DNA of 32,188 bases from Pseudomonadota bacterium (lineage in GTDB: Bacteria > Myxococcota_A > UBA796 > GCA-2862545). The position numbers and the translations under genes were made by a program. A model generated the notes under the pieces. It ran no database searches, had not been told where the DNA came from, and saw only the letters and a list, made by a program, of their open reading frames with translations. Position 1 is the first letter of the stretch. Every line of letters begins with the position of its first letter. The DNA is taken from contig PKDJ01000040.1 of the NCBI GenBank assembly GCA_002862545.1, positions 1-32,188 on the forward strand. Direction: 5' to 3'. Shown here piece after piece: positions 7,723 to 16,159 of this stretch.

Positions 7723-8255
7723 AGATGGCACGCAAGCTCCTCGTGGTCGACGATGACCACGCGTTCCGCGAGTCGATGGAGCTCGAGTTCATCGATCGGG
7801 GCTACCAAGTCCTCGGGGCGTCCGACCATCGCTCTGCTCTCGGCCTCGCCGCCGTGCACCGGCCTCAGTACGCCGTGATCGACCTGCGCCTAGGCGGCGA
7901 GAAGGGGCTGCAGGTGCTGTCCGATCTCGTCGAGCGCCTCCCGGCCATTCGCGCCGTCGTCCTCACCGGCTACGGCTCCGTCGCGACCGCGGTCGAGGCG
8001 ATCAAGCTCGGTGCTCGGCACTACCTCACGAAGCCCTGCGACCCTGACGCACTCGAGCAGGCCTTCCACGCCGACCAGGGCGACCCCAACGTCGTGGTGC
8101 CCGAGAAGCCCCCCAGCCTCGCGCGCCACGAGCGCGAGTACATCGAGTACGTGCTCGCCTCGACGGGCGGAAACATCTCCGAGGCAGCCCGACGACTAGG
8201 GCTCCACCGACAGAGCCTACAGCGCAAGCTGCGGAAGTACCCACCTCGGCAGTGA
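7719..8255 (+). CDS. regA: RegA/PrrA/ActR-type response regulator
   Basis: A 178-residue two-component regulator, the short RegA/PrrA/ActR architecture: a receiver domain (about 6-120) and a C-terminal Fis-type helix-turn-helix (about 138-175). The acidic pocket is VVDDD (9-13), the phospho-acceptor is Asp55 in YAVIDLRLGGEKGL, and the conserved Thr and Lys are in VVLTGYG and YLTKPCD. The DNA-binding part GNISEAARRLGLHRQSLQRK is very close to the RegA family pattern. Known homologues control respiration, carbon fixation and nitrogen genes according to redox state. The start ATG overlaps the kinase stop by four bases. An in-frame GTG at 7689 lies inside the kinase gene and is less likely. Confidence 0.92.
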   Translation: MKMARKLLVVDDDHAFRESMELEFIDRGYQVLGASDHRSALGLAAVHRPQYAVIDLRLGGEKGLQVLSDLVERLPAIRAVVLTGYGSVATAVEAIKLGARHYLTKPCDPDALEQAFHADQGDPNVVVPEKPPSLARHEREYIEYVLASTGGNISEAARRLGLHRQSLQRKLRKYPPRQ

Positions 8256-8265
8256 AGCGAGCGCT

Positions 8266-10188
8266 ATGCTGCCCCACGTGGGGGCTGGTGTGCTGCTGTT
8301 GACGACTCTGCTTGGTCTCGGGAATGCCCGAGCAGCCGACATCGATCTGTTCCAGCCGTCCGGTGCATTCGCGCTTGGCGGGGGAACTCCGCAGGGCGAG
8401 GAAGCCGTTGTCGGCCCCGTTGGTCCCATGCTGGGCCTGACCACGTCATTCGCACAGCGCCCCACACCGCGTCGCCTCGGCGTCGCCTCGGTCGAGGCGA
8501 TCATGCCCATGACGCTCCAAGGCTCGTGGGCGCCAAGTGAGCGCGCCCGCATCGATCTCTCGCTGCCGACCTATGCCTTTGTCAGTGCCCCGGTGAACGA
8601 CTTCCGAGGCGCATCTCTCGGCGATCTGCGCACACAGGTCGTGCTGCCGACCGCCGGTGAGACCGAGAGCTTCCGGTACGGCGTTGCACCACAGCTGACC
8701 GTTCCTACAGGAACAGGATCGGCCCTCACGCGCACCGGTGCCTCCGCCGGCCTCGCGATGCTCTTCTCGGGGCGCTCGGGGCCCATGGGATGGCTCGTCG
8801 ACCTCGGCCTCACTGGCGCAGCCGCCGATGTCGTCGACGACGTCGGGCTCGGCTCCTCCGGCTGGATGGTTGCCGGAGTCTGGGGACACGCGACGGACGC
8901 CACACGCTTCGGCCTGGAGCTGGACTTCCACCACGCCCTGGTGGTCGGTCTAGAGGGTCCGAATCGAGCAGGCAGCATCCACGCCTTCGCGCAGAACGAG
9001 ACGCGCTCCGGGATCGCTCTCGGACTCCTCGGGGGGACCGGCTGGCTCCGCGGGGTCGGAGCCCCCGAGTACCGTCTCGGCGCGACCCTCTCCTGGCACA
9101 CCGACCGCAAGCCCAGTCCACAGCCCACCGTGGTCGCGCTCGATGACGACGACTGCCCGCCCGGCGCAGTGTGTGACGACGAAGATCGCGATGGAGACGG
9201 GTTCGTCGACGCCGCTGACATGTGCCCGGACCAGGCCGAGGACATCGACGGCTACGCCGACGACGACGGATGTCCAGAGGCCGACAACGACGGCGACGGG
9301 GTCGCCGACGTCGACGATGCATGTCCCTTGGTCCGCGGGCCACGGGCGCAGGGAGGCTGTCCCGACCAAGACGCAGACGGCGTGCCCGACCCACGCGACC
9401 TCTGTCCGGCCATGGCAGGCCCCGAGGAGACCGAGGGCTGCCCGGACCGCGACCGCGACCGCATCCCCGACATTCGGGATGCCTGCCCCGACCGAGCGGC
9501 CCCCCCTGTGGCGCGAGGCGGGGCGTCTGACGGATGCCCGACCGGCGCATGGGTCGATGACGACAGGATCGTCCTGGCAAGCCCGATCGCCTTCACCCCC
9601 GGGACCGACTCACTCCTGGACTCCGACGCGGCCCTGGACGATCTCGCGACGCTCCTGCTGGAAAACCCCGGGCTCACCATCGTCGAGGTCGCGGGGCACA
9701 CCGACAACCGTGGCGATCGCGACGCAAACCAGACCCTATCGCTCGCCCGAGCGGAGGCCGTGGCGGCCGCACTGAGCAGTCGCGGCGTCGCGAGCGGTCG
9801 CCTCAAGGCACGGGGCTACGGCGATCAGCACCCTATCGACACGAACCGCACGGCCGCAGGCCGCGCCAACAATGCCCGCATCGAGATCGTCCCGCTGCAG
9901 GGTCCAGGGGTCTCCCGTCCCGTCTCGAGGCAGGCCCGCCCCGAGCCTACCGGCACCCAGGGCAAGCTGACCATCAAGGTCACGGCTGGCCTCTGGGGAG
10001 ATGTGTACATCGACGGCGTGCGCCTGAATCAAGGTGCACCCTTCACGGACACTCCGATCGACGTGGGAGCGCACAACCTGCGCGTCGTGAACCCGAGCCG
10101 TCAGCTCGAGTGGGAGGGCACGATCTCCATTCGTCCGGGAGAGACCCTCACGGTCGAGATCCCCTGGACCACCTGGAAGCCAGAGTGA
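8266..10188 (+). CDS. OmpA-family outer-membrane protein with TSP3 repeats and a C-terminal PEGA-like domain
   Basis: A 640-residue exported protein. The signal peptide ends near NARA (about 23). Residues 25-285 are a predicted beta-rich, probably barrel region. Residues 295-435 are calcium-binding thrombospondin type 3 repeats with DxDGDG loops and paired Cys residues (DGDGFVDAADMCPD, DNDGDGVADVDDACP, DQDADGVPDPRDLCP and similar). An OmpA-like peptidoglycan-binding domain follows (about 445-550), with EVAGHTDNRGD and LSLARAEAVAAAL. The last 70 residues form a small beta domain resembling PEGA (VYIDGVRLNQG). The role is probably cell-wall anchoring of the outer membrane. It starts 10 bases after the regulator gene and is the last gene of the rightward run. 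Only seven bases separate its stop from the converging thiolase stop. Confidence 0.88.
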   Translation: MLPHVGAGVLLLTTLLGLGNARAADIDLFQPSGAFALGGGTPQGEEAVVGPVGPMLGLTTSFAQRPTPRRLGVASVEAIMPMTLQGSWAPSERARIDLSLPTYAFVSAPVNDFRGASLGDLRTQVVLPTAGETESFRYGVAPQLTVPTGTGSALTRTGASAGLAMLFSGRSGPMGWLVDLGLTGAAADVVDDVGLGSSGWMVAGVWGHATDATRFGLELDFHHALVVGLEGPNRAGSIHAFAQNETRSGIALGLLGGTGWLRGVGAPEYRLGATLSWHTDRKPSPQPTVVALDDDDCPPGAVCDDEDRDGDGFVDAADMCPDQAEDIDGYADDDGCPEADNDGDGVADVDDACPLVRGPRAQGGCPDQDADGVPDPRDLCPAMAGPEETEGCPDRDRDRIPDIRDACPDRAAPPVARGGASDGCPTGAWVDDDRIVLASPIAFTPGTDSLLDSDAALDDLATLLLENPGLTIVEVAGHTDNRGDRDANQTLSLARAEAVAAALSSRGVASGRLKARGYGDQHPIDTNRTAAGRANNARIEIVPLQGPGVSRPVSRQARPEPTGTQGKLTIKVTAGLWGDVYIDGVRLNQGAPFTDTPIDVGAHNLRVVNPSRQLEWEGTISIRPGETLTVEIPWTTWKPE

Positions 10189-10195
10189 GACCGCT

Positions 10196-11392
10196 CTAGA
10201 CCCGCTCGATGACCGTCGTGACTCCCTGACCCACCCCGACACAGAGCGTCGCCGCGCCGAGCGTGGCATCGACCCGCTCCATCACACCAAGCAGTGTGGT
10301 GAGGATGCGTGCACCCGAGCAGCCCAGAGGGTGCCCGAGCGCGATCGCCCCTCCGTGCAGGTTGACCTTGCTCTGCGGGACCCCAAGCTCGCGAAGGACA
10401 CCGAGGGACTGCGCCGCAAACGCCTCGTTGAGCTCCCACACCTCGATGTCGTCGACGGCCAGTCCCGCTCGCGCCAGGGCCTTCCTGCTCGCGGGCACCG
10501 GACCGAGTCCCATCACGGTCGGGTCCACCCCTGCCGAGGCCATGCCCCGAATGCGGGCCCTGACCGTCAAGCCCTCCGCGGCAGCGCGCTCCGCGCTCGT
10601 CAGCACGAGCGCCGCTGCCCCGTCGTTGAGGGTGGAGCTGTTGCCAGCCGTCACCGTGCCACCGTCTCGAAACGCAGCGCGCAGTCGCGCAAGCTTGGCG
10701 AGATCCGTAGCCCGACGGGGCCCCTCGTCGGCGTCGACCACGCTCTCTGAGCGCCTCTGACGCACAGTGACCGGGAGGAGCTCGCCCTCGAACCAGCCAG
10801 CATCCTGTGCCGCGATCGCCTTGGTGTGGCTCTCGAGCGCAAACCGGTCTTGCTCCTCTCTGGAGATTCCCAGCCGGTCGACGATGTTCTCGGCGGTGCA
10901 GCCCATGGCCTCGAGCGGGAACAGCGCCTCGAGCTTAGGGTTTGGATAGCGCCAGCCCAGCGAGGTGTCCCAGGCCGTCAGGTTGCCCGCCTTAGGATGC
11001 TGTGGGCCGCGAGGCACCGACAGCGGGGCTCGACTCATGGACTCGACGCCCCCCGCGACACAGGCGCTCGCGTCGCCGACGGCGATCATTCGGGCCGCCT
11101 GGTTCACGGCCTCGAGGCCCGAAGCACACAGTCGATTCACCGTCACGCCCGGTACGTGCTGGGGGAGACCCGCCAACAGCAGCGACATGCGCGCGATGTT
11201 CCGATTGTCTTCACCAGCCTGGTTTGCACATCCGAAGAAGACCTCGTCCACCGAGCCCGGGTCGATCGCTGCACGCCGCACCGCCTCCTCGATCACCAGC
11301 GCCGCCAGGTCATCCGGTCGAACGGCCGCGAGCCCCCCTTGAAAACGACCGATTGGTGTGCGCACCGCATCGACGATCACCACCTCGTTCAT
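10196..11392 (-). CDS. Acetyl-CoA acetyltransferase / 3-oxoadipyl-CoA thiolase family
   Basis: A 398-residue thiolase that cleaves or forms a 3-oxoacyl-CoA with CoA. The nucleophile is Cys89 in [13 protein letters not shown]. The C-terminal His and Cys motifs are [17 protein letters not shown] and CVGVGQG. NEAFAAQ and [11 protein letters not shown] are also present. The segment [24 protein letters not shown] is typical of the PcaF/PaaJ (3-oxoadipyl-CoA) branch, so the substrate may be a dicarboxylic acyl-CoA rather than acetoacetyl-CoA. I chose ATG at 11392 because GGAGGGAGG precedes it closely. The longer in-frame extension would run into the divergent gene. It is divergent from the hydroxyacyl-CoA dehydrogenase over 74 bases, which together suggests a beta-oxidation or acetoacetyl-CoA step. 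Confidence 0.9.
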   Translation of the reverse strand: MNEVVIVDAVRTPIGRFQGGLAAVRPDDLAALVIEEAVRRAAIDPGSVDEVFFGCANQAGEDNRNIARMSLLLAGLPQHVPGVTVNRLCASGLEAVNQAARMIAVGDASACVAGGVESMSRAPLSVPRGPQHPKAGNLTAWDTSLGWRYPNPKLEALFPLEAMGCTAENIVDRLGISREEQDRFALESHTKAIAAQDAGWFEGELLPVTVRQRRSESVVDADEGPRRATDLAKLARLRAAFRDGGTVTAGNSSTLNDGAAALVLTSAERAAAEGLTVRARIRGMASAGVDPTVMGLGPVPASRKALARAGLAVDDIEVWELNEAFAAQSLGVLRELGVPQSKVNLHGGAIALGHPLGCSGARILTTLLGVMERVDATLGAATLCVGVGQGVTTVIERV

Positions 11393-11424
11393 GCGCCTCC
11401 CTCCAGACTGGTCCGTGGTCGTAT

Positions 11425-11453
11425 CCCCACCCGAGGCTAAGTGGGGCGCCCAC
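11425..11453. promoter_or_regulatory. Overlapping inverted repeats in the divergent thiolase/dehydrogenase promoter region
   Basis: CCCCAC (11425-11430) and GTGGGG (11441-11446) form an inverted repeat with a 10-base spacer. The second arm also takes part in a short palindrome, GTGGG-GCG-CCCAC (11441-11453). These lie in the 74-base gap between two divergent fatty-acid-type genes, where an operator for a shared repressor would be expected. In such GC-rich DNA a chance origin cannot be excluded. Confidence 0.3.
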
Positions 11454-11466
11454 ACTGGAGGACGGC

Positions 11467-12309
<843 letters not shown>

Positions 12310-12325
12310 GACCGCACTGAGCAGC

Positions 12326-12360
12326 GAGGCCCTCCACCGCGCAGAGCGGTGGAGGGCCTC
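12326..12360. terminator. Perfect 15-bp hairpin between converging genes
   Basis: GAGGCCCTCCACCGC (12326-12340) pairs perfectly with 12346-12360 around a five-base loop. It starts 16 bases after the dehydrogenase stop and 20 bases before the stop of the converging lipoprotein gene, so it can serve both directions. Neither side carries a T-run, so it is a stable transcript-end hairpin rather than a classical intrinsic terminator. Confidence 0.7.
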
Positions 12361-12380
12361 GAGTGACTCAGGCGAGTGAC

Positions 12381-13970
12381 TCAGTCCGCGACGCGCTCGA
12401 CGCGCACAGCGGCCTGACCGGGCGTGGCGTAGCTGATCGTCGTCAGCATGCCACGGCCCTTGGTCCACTCCGGAGCCTGGGGCGTGACCTTGACCCGAGG
12501 GCCAGTCTCGGTCCACCAGCACTCGACCGTACCCATGGCGCTGTTCGCCTGGCCGTTCACGTCGATCACGTAGCGCGACGTGTGGCGGCCGCTGAAGGGC
12601 TTGCGCAGGTCGGGAAGAGCCGGGCTGAACTGCACGGCAGTGGTGGGGACACCGCGACCGAACTGATCGACCGTGATGTTCTGAAGCTCGAGAGCGCCCC
12701 AGTCCTCATCGACGATGTACTCGTAGGTCATCGTGCGGAGGCCAGACTGCTGGCTCGCGTAGGCGCGGCCGTTGCCCATGCTCACGTTCCACTGCTGCTC
12801 GACCTGCATGCCGGAAGGCATGAGGTGGAGCGTGGAGAAGTGGGCGAGATCGGGGCCCGCGGAGGCGACCTCGAAGGCCTCCTCCTCGACCGGCGTCGGG
12901 AGGTCGGGACGCGTCATGCGGTCATTGACCTCGACATCGTCGAGCTCGGCCGGATCCTCGGGAAGCTCCTCGCCGTCCGCCGCCTCACCGTCTGCCTCGG
13001 CATCCGCCTCTGGCTCGGCCTCCGGGCGGGTCTTGCGGTCGTCGACAGCGCTCTCGTCGGCGCTCTCGTCACCCATGCCCTCGATCTCGAGGTCGTCCTC
13101 ATCGCCATCGAGCGAGAACTCATCGACCGCCGACTCGGCGGGCTCCTCGGGCGCCGTGTCGACCACGGGCGCGGGCTCGGGAGCCGCAGAAGCGCGAGGA
13201 TCGATCAGGGTCTGGGTAGACCCGCCCGCGCGGGCAGCGTCGCCCTCGATGATGTTGAAGTTGGCCGTAGCCAGACCGCCCTGCGCCTGCTCGGTCGCCC
13301 ACTGGTAGGGGACGAACAGACCCACCTTCTCGAGGCTCTGCCCCTTGCCGCCGATCTTGAGAGAGGTCTTGAACGCACTCTCACGGTGCTGGGTGTCCTT
13401 CGCGAGGATGGTCGCGGTGTTCGACTGCCCCAGGACGTTCGTGTTCCGCTTCTTCTTGTAGCGGAACGGAGCATCGCCCTTGAAGTTCAGCTCGACGACC
13501 TCGCCGTCGATGTTCTCGTACGACAGCGCGACGGACACGGACTCCTCATCGGAGGAATCCTCCTTCTGGAAGGTCGTCGCCTTGCGCTGGTACGGGATCT
13601 CCGGCATGAACAGGTCGAAGTCGGCGTAGTCGGCCGTGATGAACTGGTCGAGCGAGCCCTCGCGCGTCTCCAGAGCAACCCACACGGGGCCCTCGGGAGT
13701 CGCGACACGACCGAACTCGTGCATGTCCCAGTTCTGGTGACGCGACCGGACCGACAGCGCCACATCGAACGCGACGCCGAAGGCCATCACAGGCAGCACC
13801 GGGGCCGTCACCCGAGCGTCGTCGACCGCCGTGTAGCGGGCGGTTGAGTCGACTTCTTCCGGGAACTGCTGGTTACGCTCCCAACCGGTCATCACCGGGG
13901 ACTGCGGCTTGTACTTGCCGCCACATCCGGCGAGGACCAGGCACACCACTCCGAGACCACACCAACGCAT
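12381..13970 (-). CDS. Large predicted lipoprotein with an acidic low-complexity linker
   Basis: A 529-residue protein of no recognised family. The N-terminus is a clear lipoprotein signal, with lipobox LAGC and the modified residue Cys16, followed by Gly, so outer-membrane retention is likely. Residues about 40-235 are a beta-rich domain that includes a basic patch (RYKKKRN). Residues about 250-355 are strongly acidic and Ala/Pro/Glu/Asp-rich, with a repeated theme (VDDRKTRPE and VNDRMTRPD). Residues about 360-529 are a second beta-rich domain. The start ATG at 13970 gives the complete signal peptide; in-frame sequence further upstream overlaps thiG and is rejected. The gene is divergent from thiG across 204 bases. 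The paired folded domains joined by a flexible linker may span part of the periplasm, which is inference. Confidence 0.82.
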   Translation of the reverse strand: MRWCGLGVVCLVLAGCGGKYKPQSPVMTGWERNQQFPEEVDSTARYTAVDDARVTAPVLPVMAFGVAFDVALSVRSRHQNWDMHEFGRVATPEGPVWVALETREGSLDQFITADYADFDLFMPEIPYQRKATTFQKEDSSDEESVSVALSYENIDGEVVELNFKGDAPFRYKKKRNTNVLGQSNTATILAKDTQHRESAFKTSLKIGGKGQSLEKVGLFVPYQWATEQAQGGLATANFNIIEGDAARAGGSTQTLIDPRASAAPEPAPVVDTAPEEPAESAVDEFSLDGDEDDLEIEGMGDESADESAVDDRKTRPEAEPEADAEADGEAADGEELPEDPAELDDVEVNDRMTRPDLPTPVEEEAFEVASAGPDLAHFSTLHLMPSGMQVEQQWNVSMGNGRAYASQQSGLRTMTYEYIVDEDWGALELQNITVDQFGRGVPTTAVQFSPALPDLRKPFSGRHTSRYVIDVNGQANSAMGTVECWWTETGPRVKVTPQAPEWTKGRGMLTTISYATPGQAAVRVERVAD

Positions 13971-14013
13971 TCGACTTCCTCTAGGCTGAATCGCGCGTAC
14001 ATTAGCGGAATTC

Positions 14014-14029
14014 GTCGTTCGGAAACGAC
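14014..14029. promoter_or_regulatory. Inverted repeat in the lipoprotein/thiG divergent region
   Basis: GTCGTT (14014-14019) and AACGAC (14024-14029) form a perfect inverted repeat with a four-base spacer, 44 bases upstream of the leftward lipoprotein start. The second arm continues into TTGACG (14030-14035), so a protein bound here could cover a -35 element. The 12-mer AACGACTTGACG also occurs at 234-245, upstream of the NADH dehydrogenase. No good -10 sequence accompanies either copy. Confidence 0.35.
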
Positions 14030-14076
14030 TTGACGCCGGCACACGTGGGGTTCGAGGCCCCCCAACTATGCTTTCC

Positions 14077-14112
14077 GGGCAAGAACGTCCACCGCACTTG
14101 CCCCCCCTGGAC
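14077..14112 (+). other. Possible H-type pseudoknot in the thiG leader
   Basis: GGGCAAG (14077-14083) pairs perfectly with CTTGCCC (14097-14103). Within the loop, GTCCA (14087-14091) pairs perfectly with TGGAC (14108-14112), so the two helices cross as in an H-type pseudoknot. It lies 62 bases before the thiG start. The conserved TPP riboswitch core (CTGAGA and the downstream ACCTGA region) is absent from this gap. This is a base-pairing observation only, and no known RNA family is recognised. Confidence 0.3.
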
Positions 14113-14174
14113 CCATGTGCATCGGCGCGCGCCACCCAACCGGTGGTTAGAGGATCGGCCCACCGGAGGAGTCG

Positions 14175-14942
14175 ATGCTGCAGCTTGGGGACGTGACGCT
14201 CGGGTCGAGGTTGCTCGTCGGGACGGGTCGCTATGCTGACTTCAGCCAGATGCAGGCCTGCCACATCGCGTCGGGTACGGAGCTCGTGACCGTCGCTCTG
14301 CGCCGGGTGGATCTCGACACGCGCTCCGGCAACGACATCCTCGACTTCATCGACCGCACGCGGATTCGGCTGCTGCCCAACACGGCCGGCTGCTACACGG
14401 CGGAGGACGCCGTCACGACGGCACAGCTCGGGCGGGAGCTGCTCGGCACCTCCCTCGTCAAGCTGGAGGTGATCGGTGATCCTCGCACGCTCTTTCCCGA
14501 CGTAGAGGGCACCATCGAAGCGGCACGGGTGCTGGTCGATGATGGCTTCACCGTGCTGCCCTACATCTCCGACGATCCCGTCGCGTGCTCGCGACTCGAG
14601 GAGCTGGGCTGTGCCGCCGTCATGCCACTGGCCGCACCGATCGGCAGCGGACTCGGCATCTGCAACCCCTACAACCTGCGGATCATCATCGAGCACTCCG
14701 AGGTGCCGGTGATCGTGGATGCGGGAGTCGGTACCGCCTCCGACGCCGCCATCGCCATGGAGCTGGGTGCAGATGCCGTGCTGATGAACACCGCGATCGC
14801 TGCTGCGAAGGATCCGGTGAAGATGGCGTCGGCGATGAAGCTCGCGATTCAGGCGGGTCGCCTCGCCTACGAGGCCGGCCGGATGCCCAAGCGACTCTTC
14901 GCGCACGCCTCGTCGCCGCTGGAGGGGGTGATCGGCCAGTGA
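14175..14942 (+). CDS. thiG: Thiazole synthase
   Basis: A TIM-barrel enzyme that builds the thiazole phosphate ring of thiamine from 1-deoxy-D-xylulose 5-phosphate, dehydroglycine and ThiS-thiocarboxylate. The 255 residues are of family length. Features are [11 protein letters not shown] (10-20), [11 protein letters not shown] (67-76), the Schiff-base lysine Lys96 in [27 protein letters not shown], and [12 protein letters not shown] with [14 protein letters not shown] for phosphate binding. GGAGGAG at 14166-14172 supports ATG 14175. The next gene overlaps its stop by four bases (GTGA) and is ThiE-like, as in many thi operons. No thiS, thiO/thiH or thiF is present in the window. Confidence 0.95.
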   Translation: MLQLGDVTLGSRLLVGTGRYADFSQMQACHIASGTELVTVALRRVDLDTRSGNDILDFIDRTRIRLLPNTAGCYTAEDAVTTAQLGRELLGTSLVKLEVIGDPRTLFPDVEGTIEAARVLVDDGFTVLPYISDDPVACSRLEELGCAAVMPLAAPIGSGLGICNPYNLRIIIEHSEVPVIVDAGVGTASDAAIAMELGADAVLMNTAIAAAKDPVKMASAMKLAIQAGRLAYEAGRMPKRLFAHASSPLEGVIGQ

Positions 14943-15526
14943 GTCCGACGGTCATCGCCATCACACCTGGAGATGGGCGAGAGCTGGCCCCGTGGATCCG
15001 CGCCCTCGGAGAGGCCGGCCTCGACGCACTCGTGATCCGCGAGCCCGGACTCCCCGCACCACAGGCGGATGCCCTCGTCACGCTCGCACAGCAGCACGTT
15101 CCCGAGGTGATCATCCACGCGAGGACGAGCACCTCGGTAGCAGCCCAGGGCAGACACCTCACCGCAGCCGGGCCGCAGCCCACGGAGGGTCCCTGGGGCC
15201 GCTCGTGCCACTCTCGTGAGGCCGTCGAGGCGGCACTGGCTGCGGGTGCCCGATGGGCCTTCTTGTCTCCGGTCTGGCGACCAACCTCGAAGCCGGGCGA
15301 CCGCCGCCCAGTCCTCGGGCTCACACCGTTCCTCGACATCGCACGAGGCCGGCCGGTGTACGCACTCGGCGGCGTCACGCCAGAGCGTCACCATCGCCTG
15401 ATGGCTCGAGGTGGCACTGGCTCCGCCGTGCTCGGTGATCTCTTTGGGCAGCCGACCCCAAGTGCCGCTGGCGACCGTCTACGGGAGTACTACTCTCTCG
15501 CGAAGATGAAGATCTCCGGGTCGTAG
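14939..15526 (+). CDS. ThiE/TenI-like protein, degenerate thiamine phosphate synthase family
   Basis: A 195-residue TIM-barrel protein related to thiamine phosphate synthase (ThiE) and the thiazole tautomerase TenI. GTG start, translationally coupled to thiG. The C-terminal half fits the family: the [24 protein letters not shown] region, then [12 protein letters not shown], then [19 protein letters not shown]. Two N-terminal hallmarks are altered: the usual VNDR strand reads IIHARTST, and the GxHLGQ segment reads GRHLTAAG. This makes a TenI-like tautomerase or a divergent ThiE more likely than a standard synthase. The last 37 bases overlap the 3' end of the converging Cys-rich lipoprotein gene. 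Confidence 0.72.
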   Translation: MSPTVIAITPGDGRELAPWIRALGEAGLDALVIREPGLPAPQADALVTLAQQHVPEVIIHARTSTSVAAQGRHLTAAGPQPTEGPWGRSCHSREAVEAALAAGARWAFLSPVWRPTSKPGDRRPVLGLTPFLDIARGRPVYALGGVTPERHHRLMARGGTGSAVLGDLFGQPTPSAAGDRLREYYSLAKMKISGS

Positions 15527-15786
15527 CAGTCGCCCCGGGCGATCTCTTGGCAGCTCGAGCGCTTCAAGCAGCGCCGGTGCTCGTCAAATGCGAGCTGCTT
15601 GTCTTCATCGTCCCAGAACTCGTACAGCGCGTTCTGCTCCAGACAAGAGGTCGTGCACTCCTCGAGGGCGACGCGCTCGCTCTCTAGACCGCATGCCAGA
15701 AGCTTCTCGCACACGTTCTCACAGCGCGGGACGCAGCCGGCATTCAGCAGTGCAGAAGCGAAGAGGACCTCAGCGAGTCGGCGCAC
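15490..15786 (-). CDS. Small Cys-rich predicted lipoprotein (downstream paralogue)
   Basis: A 98-residue exported protein, probably starting at GTG (complement of 15784-15786), inside the last 17 bases of the upstream gene. The N-terminus RRLAEVLFASALLNAGC looks like a lipoprotein signal with Cys18, but Asn at -3 departs from the lipobox consensus. The mature part has the Cys pattern C22-x3-C26-x5-C32, a later C-x3-C and a CYDP motif, which the neighbouring 129-residue lipoprotein shares in part. The spacing suggests disulfide-bonded helices. The frame extending further upstream is a shadow. The 3' end overlaps the ThiE-like gene on the other strand. No function is recognised. Confidence 0.7.
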   Translation of the reverse strand: MRRLAEVLFASALLNAGCVPRCENVCEKLLACGLESERVALEECTTSCLEQNALYEFWDDEDKQLAFDEHRRCLKRSSCQEIARGDCYDPEIFIFARE

Positions 15787-16159
15787 ACTGCGTCCCGAGC
15801 TGCAGCCTCTCGCACCCCTTGGAGAAGCCATCCGTGGGGGCGAGCTCCCAGACGCAGTCCATCCACGCCGCTGCCCACTTCTCGTTCTCGAGCTCGGGCG
15901 GGTCGGACGCAGGGTACGTCTTGTTCGGGTCGTAGCACTCCTCGCGGCCGTTCTTCTCGACGCAGATATCGCCGGCGATCTGGAGGGCATCCTCGCAGCG
16001 TGCGACGCAGTTCTCGACGGACTCCTGAGCAGGCTCGCCCTCGATCGCGACGTTGCACTCCGACGTCGAGTAGACCTTCTGGCAGGTGCTCTGGCACGTA
16101 CGCTCGCCACAGCCCGCGAGTCCGATGGACGCCAACGACAGCAGTAGGACCGCCCTCAT
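15770..16159 (-). CDS. Small Cys-rich lipoprotein (upstream paralogue)
   Basis: A 129-residue lipoprotein with a canonical signal and lipobox GLAGC (Cys17). GGAG ends eight bases before the ATG. Its mature part has C22-x3-C26, a Cys near 38, ENCVARCEDAL (C-x3-C), a central EECYDP motif, and two more Cys residues near the C-terminus. The same layout of two C-x3-C pairs and a CYDP motif occurs in the next gene, so the two look like diverged duplicates. The start overlaps the stop of the 54-residue gene (ATGA), and the end overlaps the next lipoprotein start. An even set of cysteines outside the lipid anchor fits oxidised periplasmic or surface folding. No family is recognised. Confidence 0.8.
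   Translation of the reverse strand: MRAVLLLSLASIGLAGCGERTCQSTCQKVYSTSECNVAIEGEPAQESVENCVARCEDALQIAGDICVEKNGREECYDPNKTYPASDPPELENEKWAAAWMDCVWELAPTDGFSKGCERLQLGTQCAPTR

Noticed and set aside
12363..13847. 494-codon plus-strand frame opposite the large lipoprotein
   Set aside because: The minus strand has a lipobox, a start and a coherent protein; the plus-strand product is Leu/Arg/Val shadow sequence.
14036..14174. TPP riboswitch before thiG
   Set aside because: The conserved CTGAGA and ACCTGA elements are missing.
13971..14906. Upstream extension of the lipoprotein frame across thiG
   Set aside because: thiG is certain on the plus strand, and the lipoprotein signal peptide starts at 13970.
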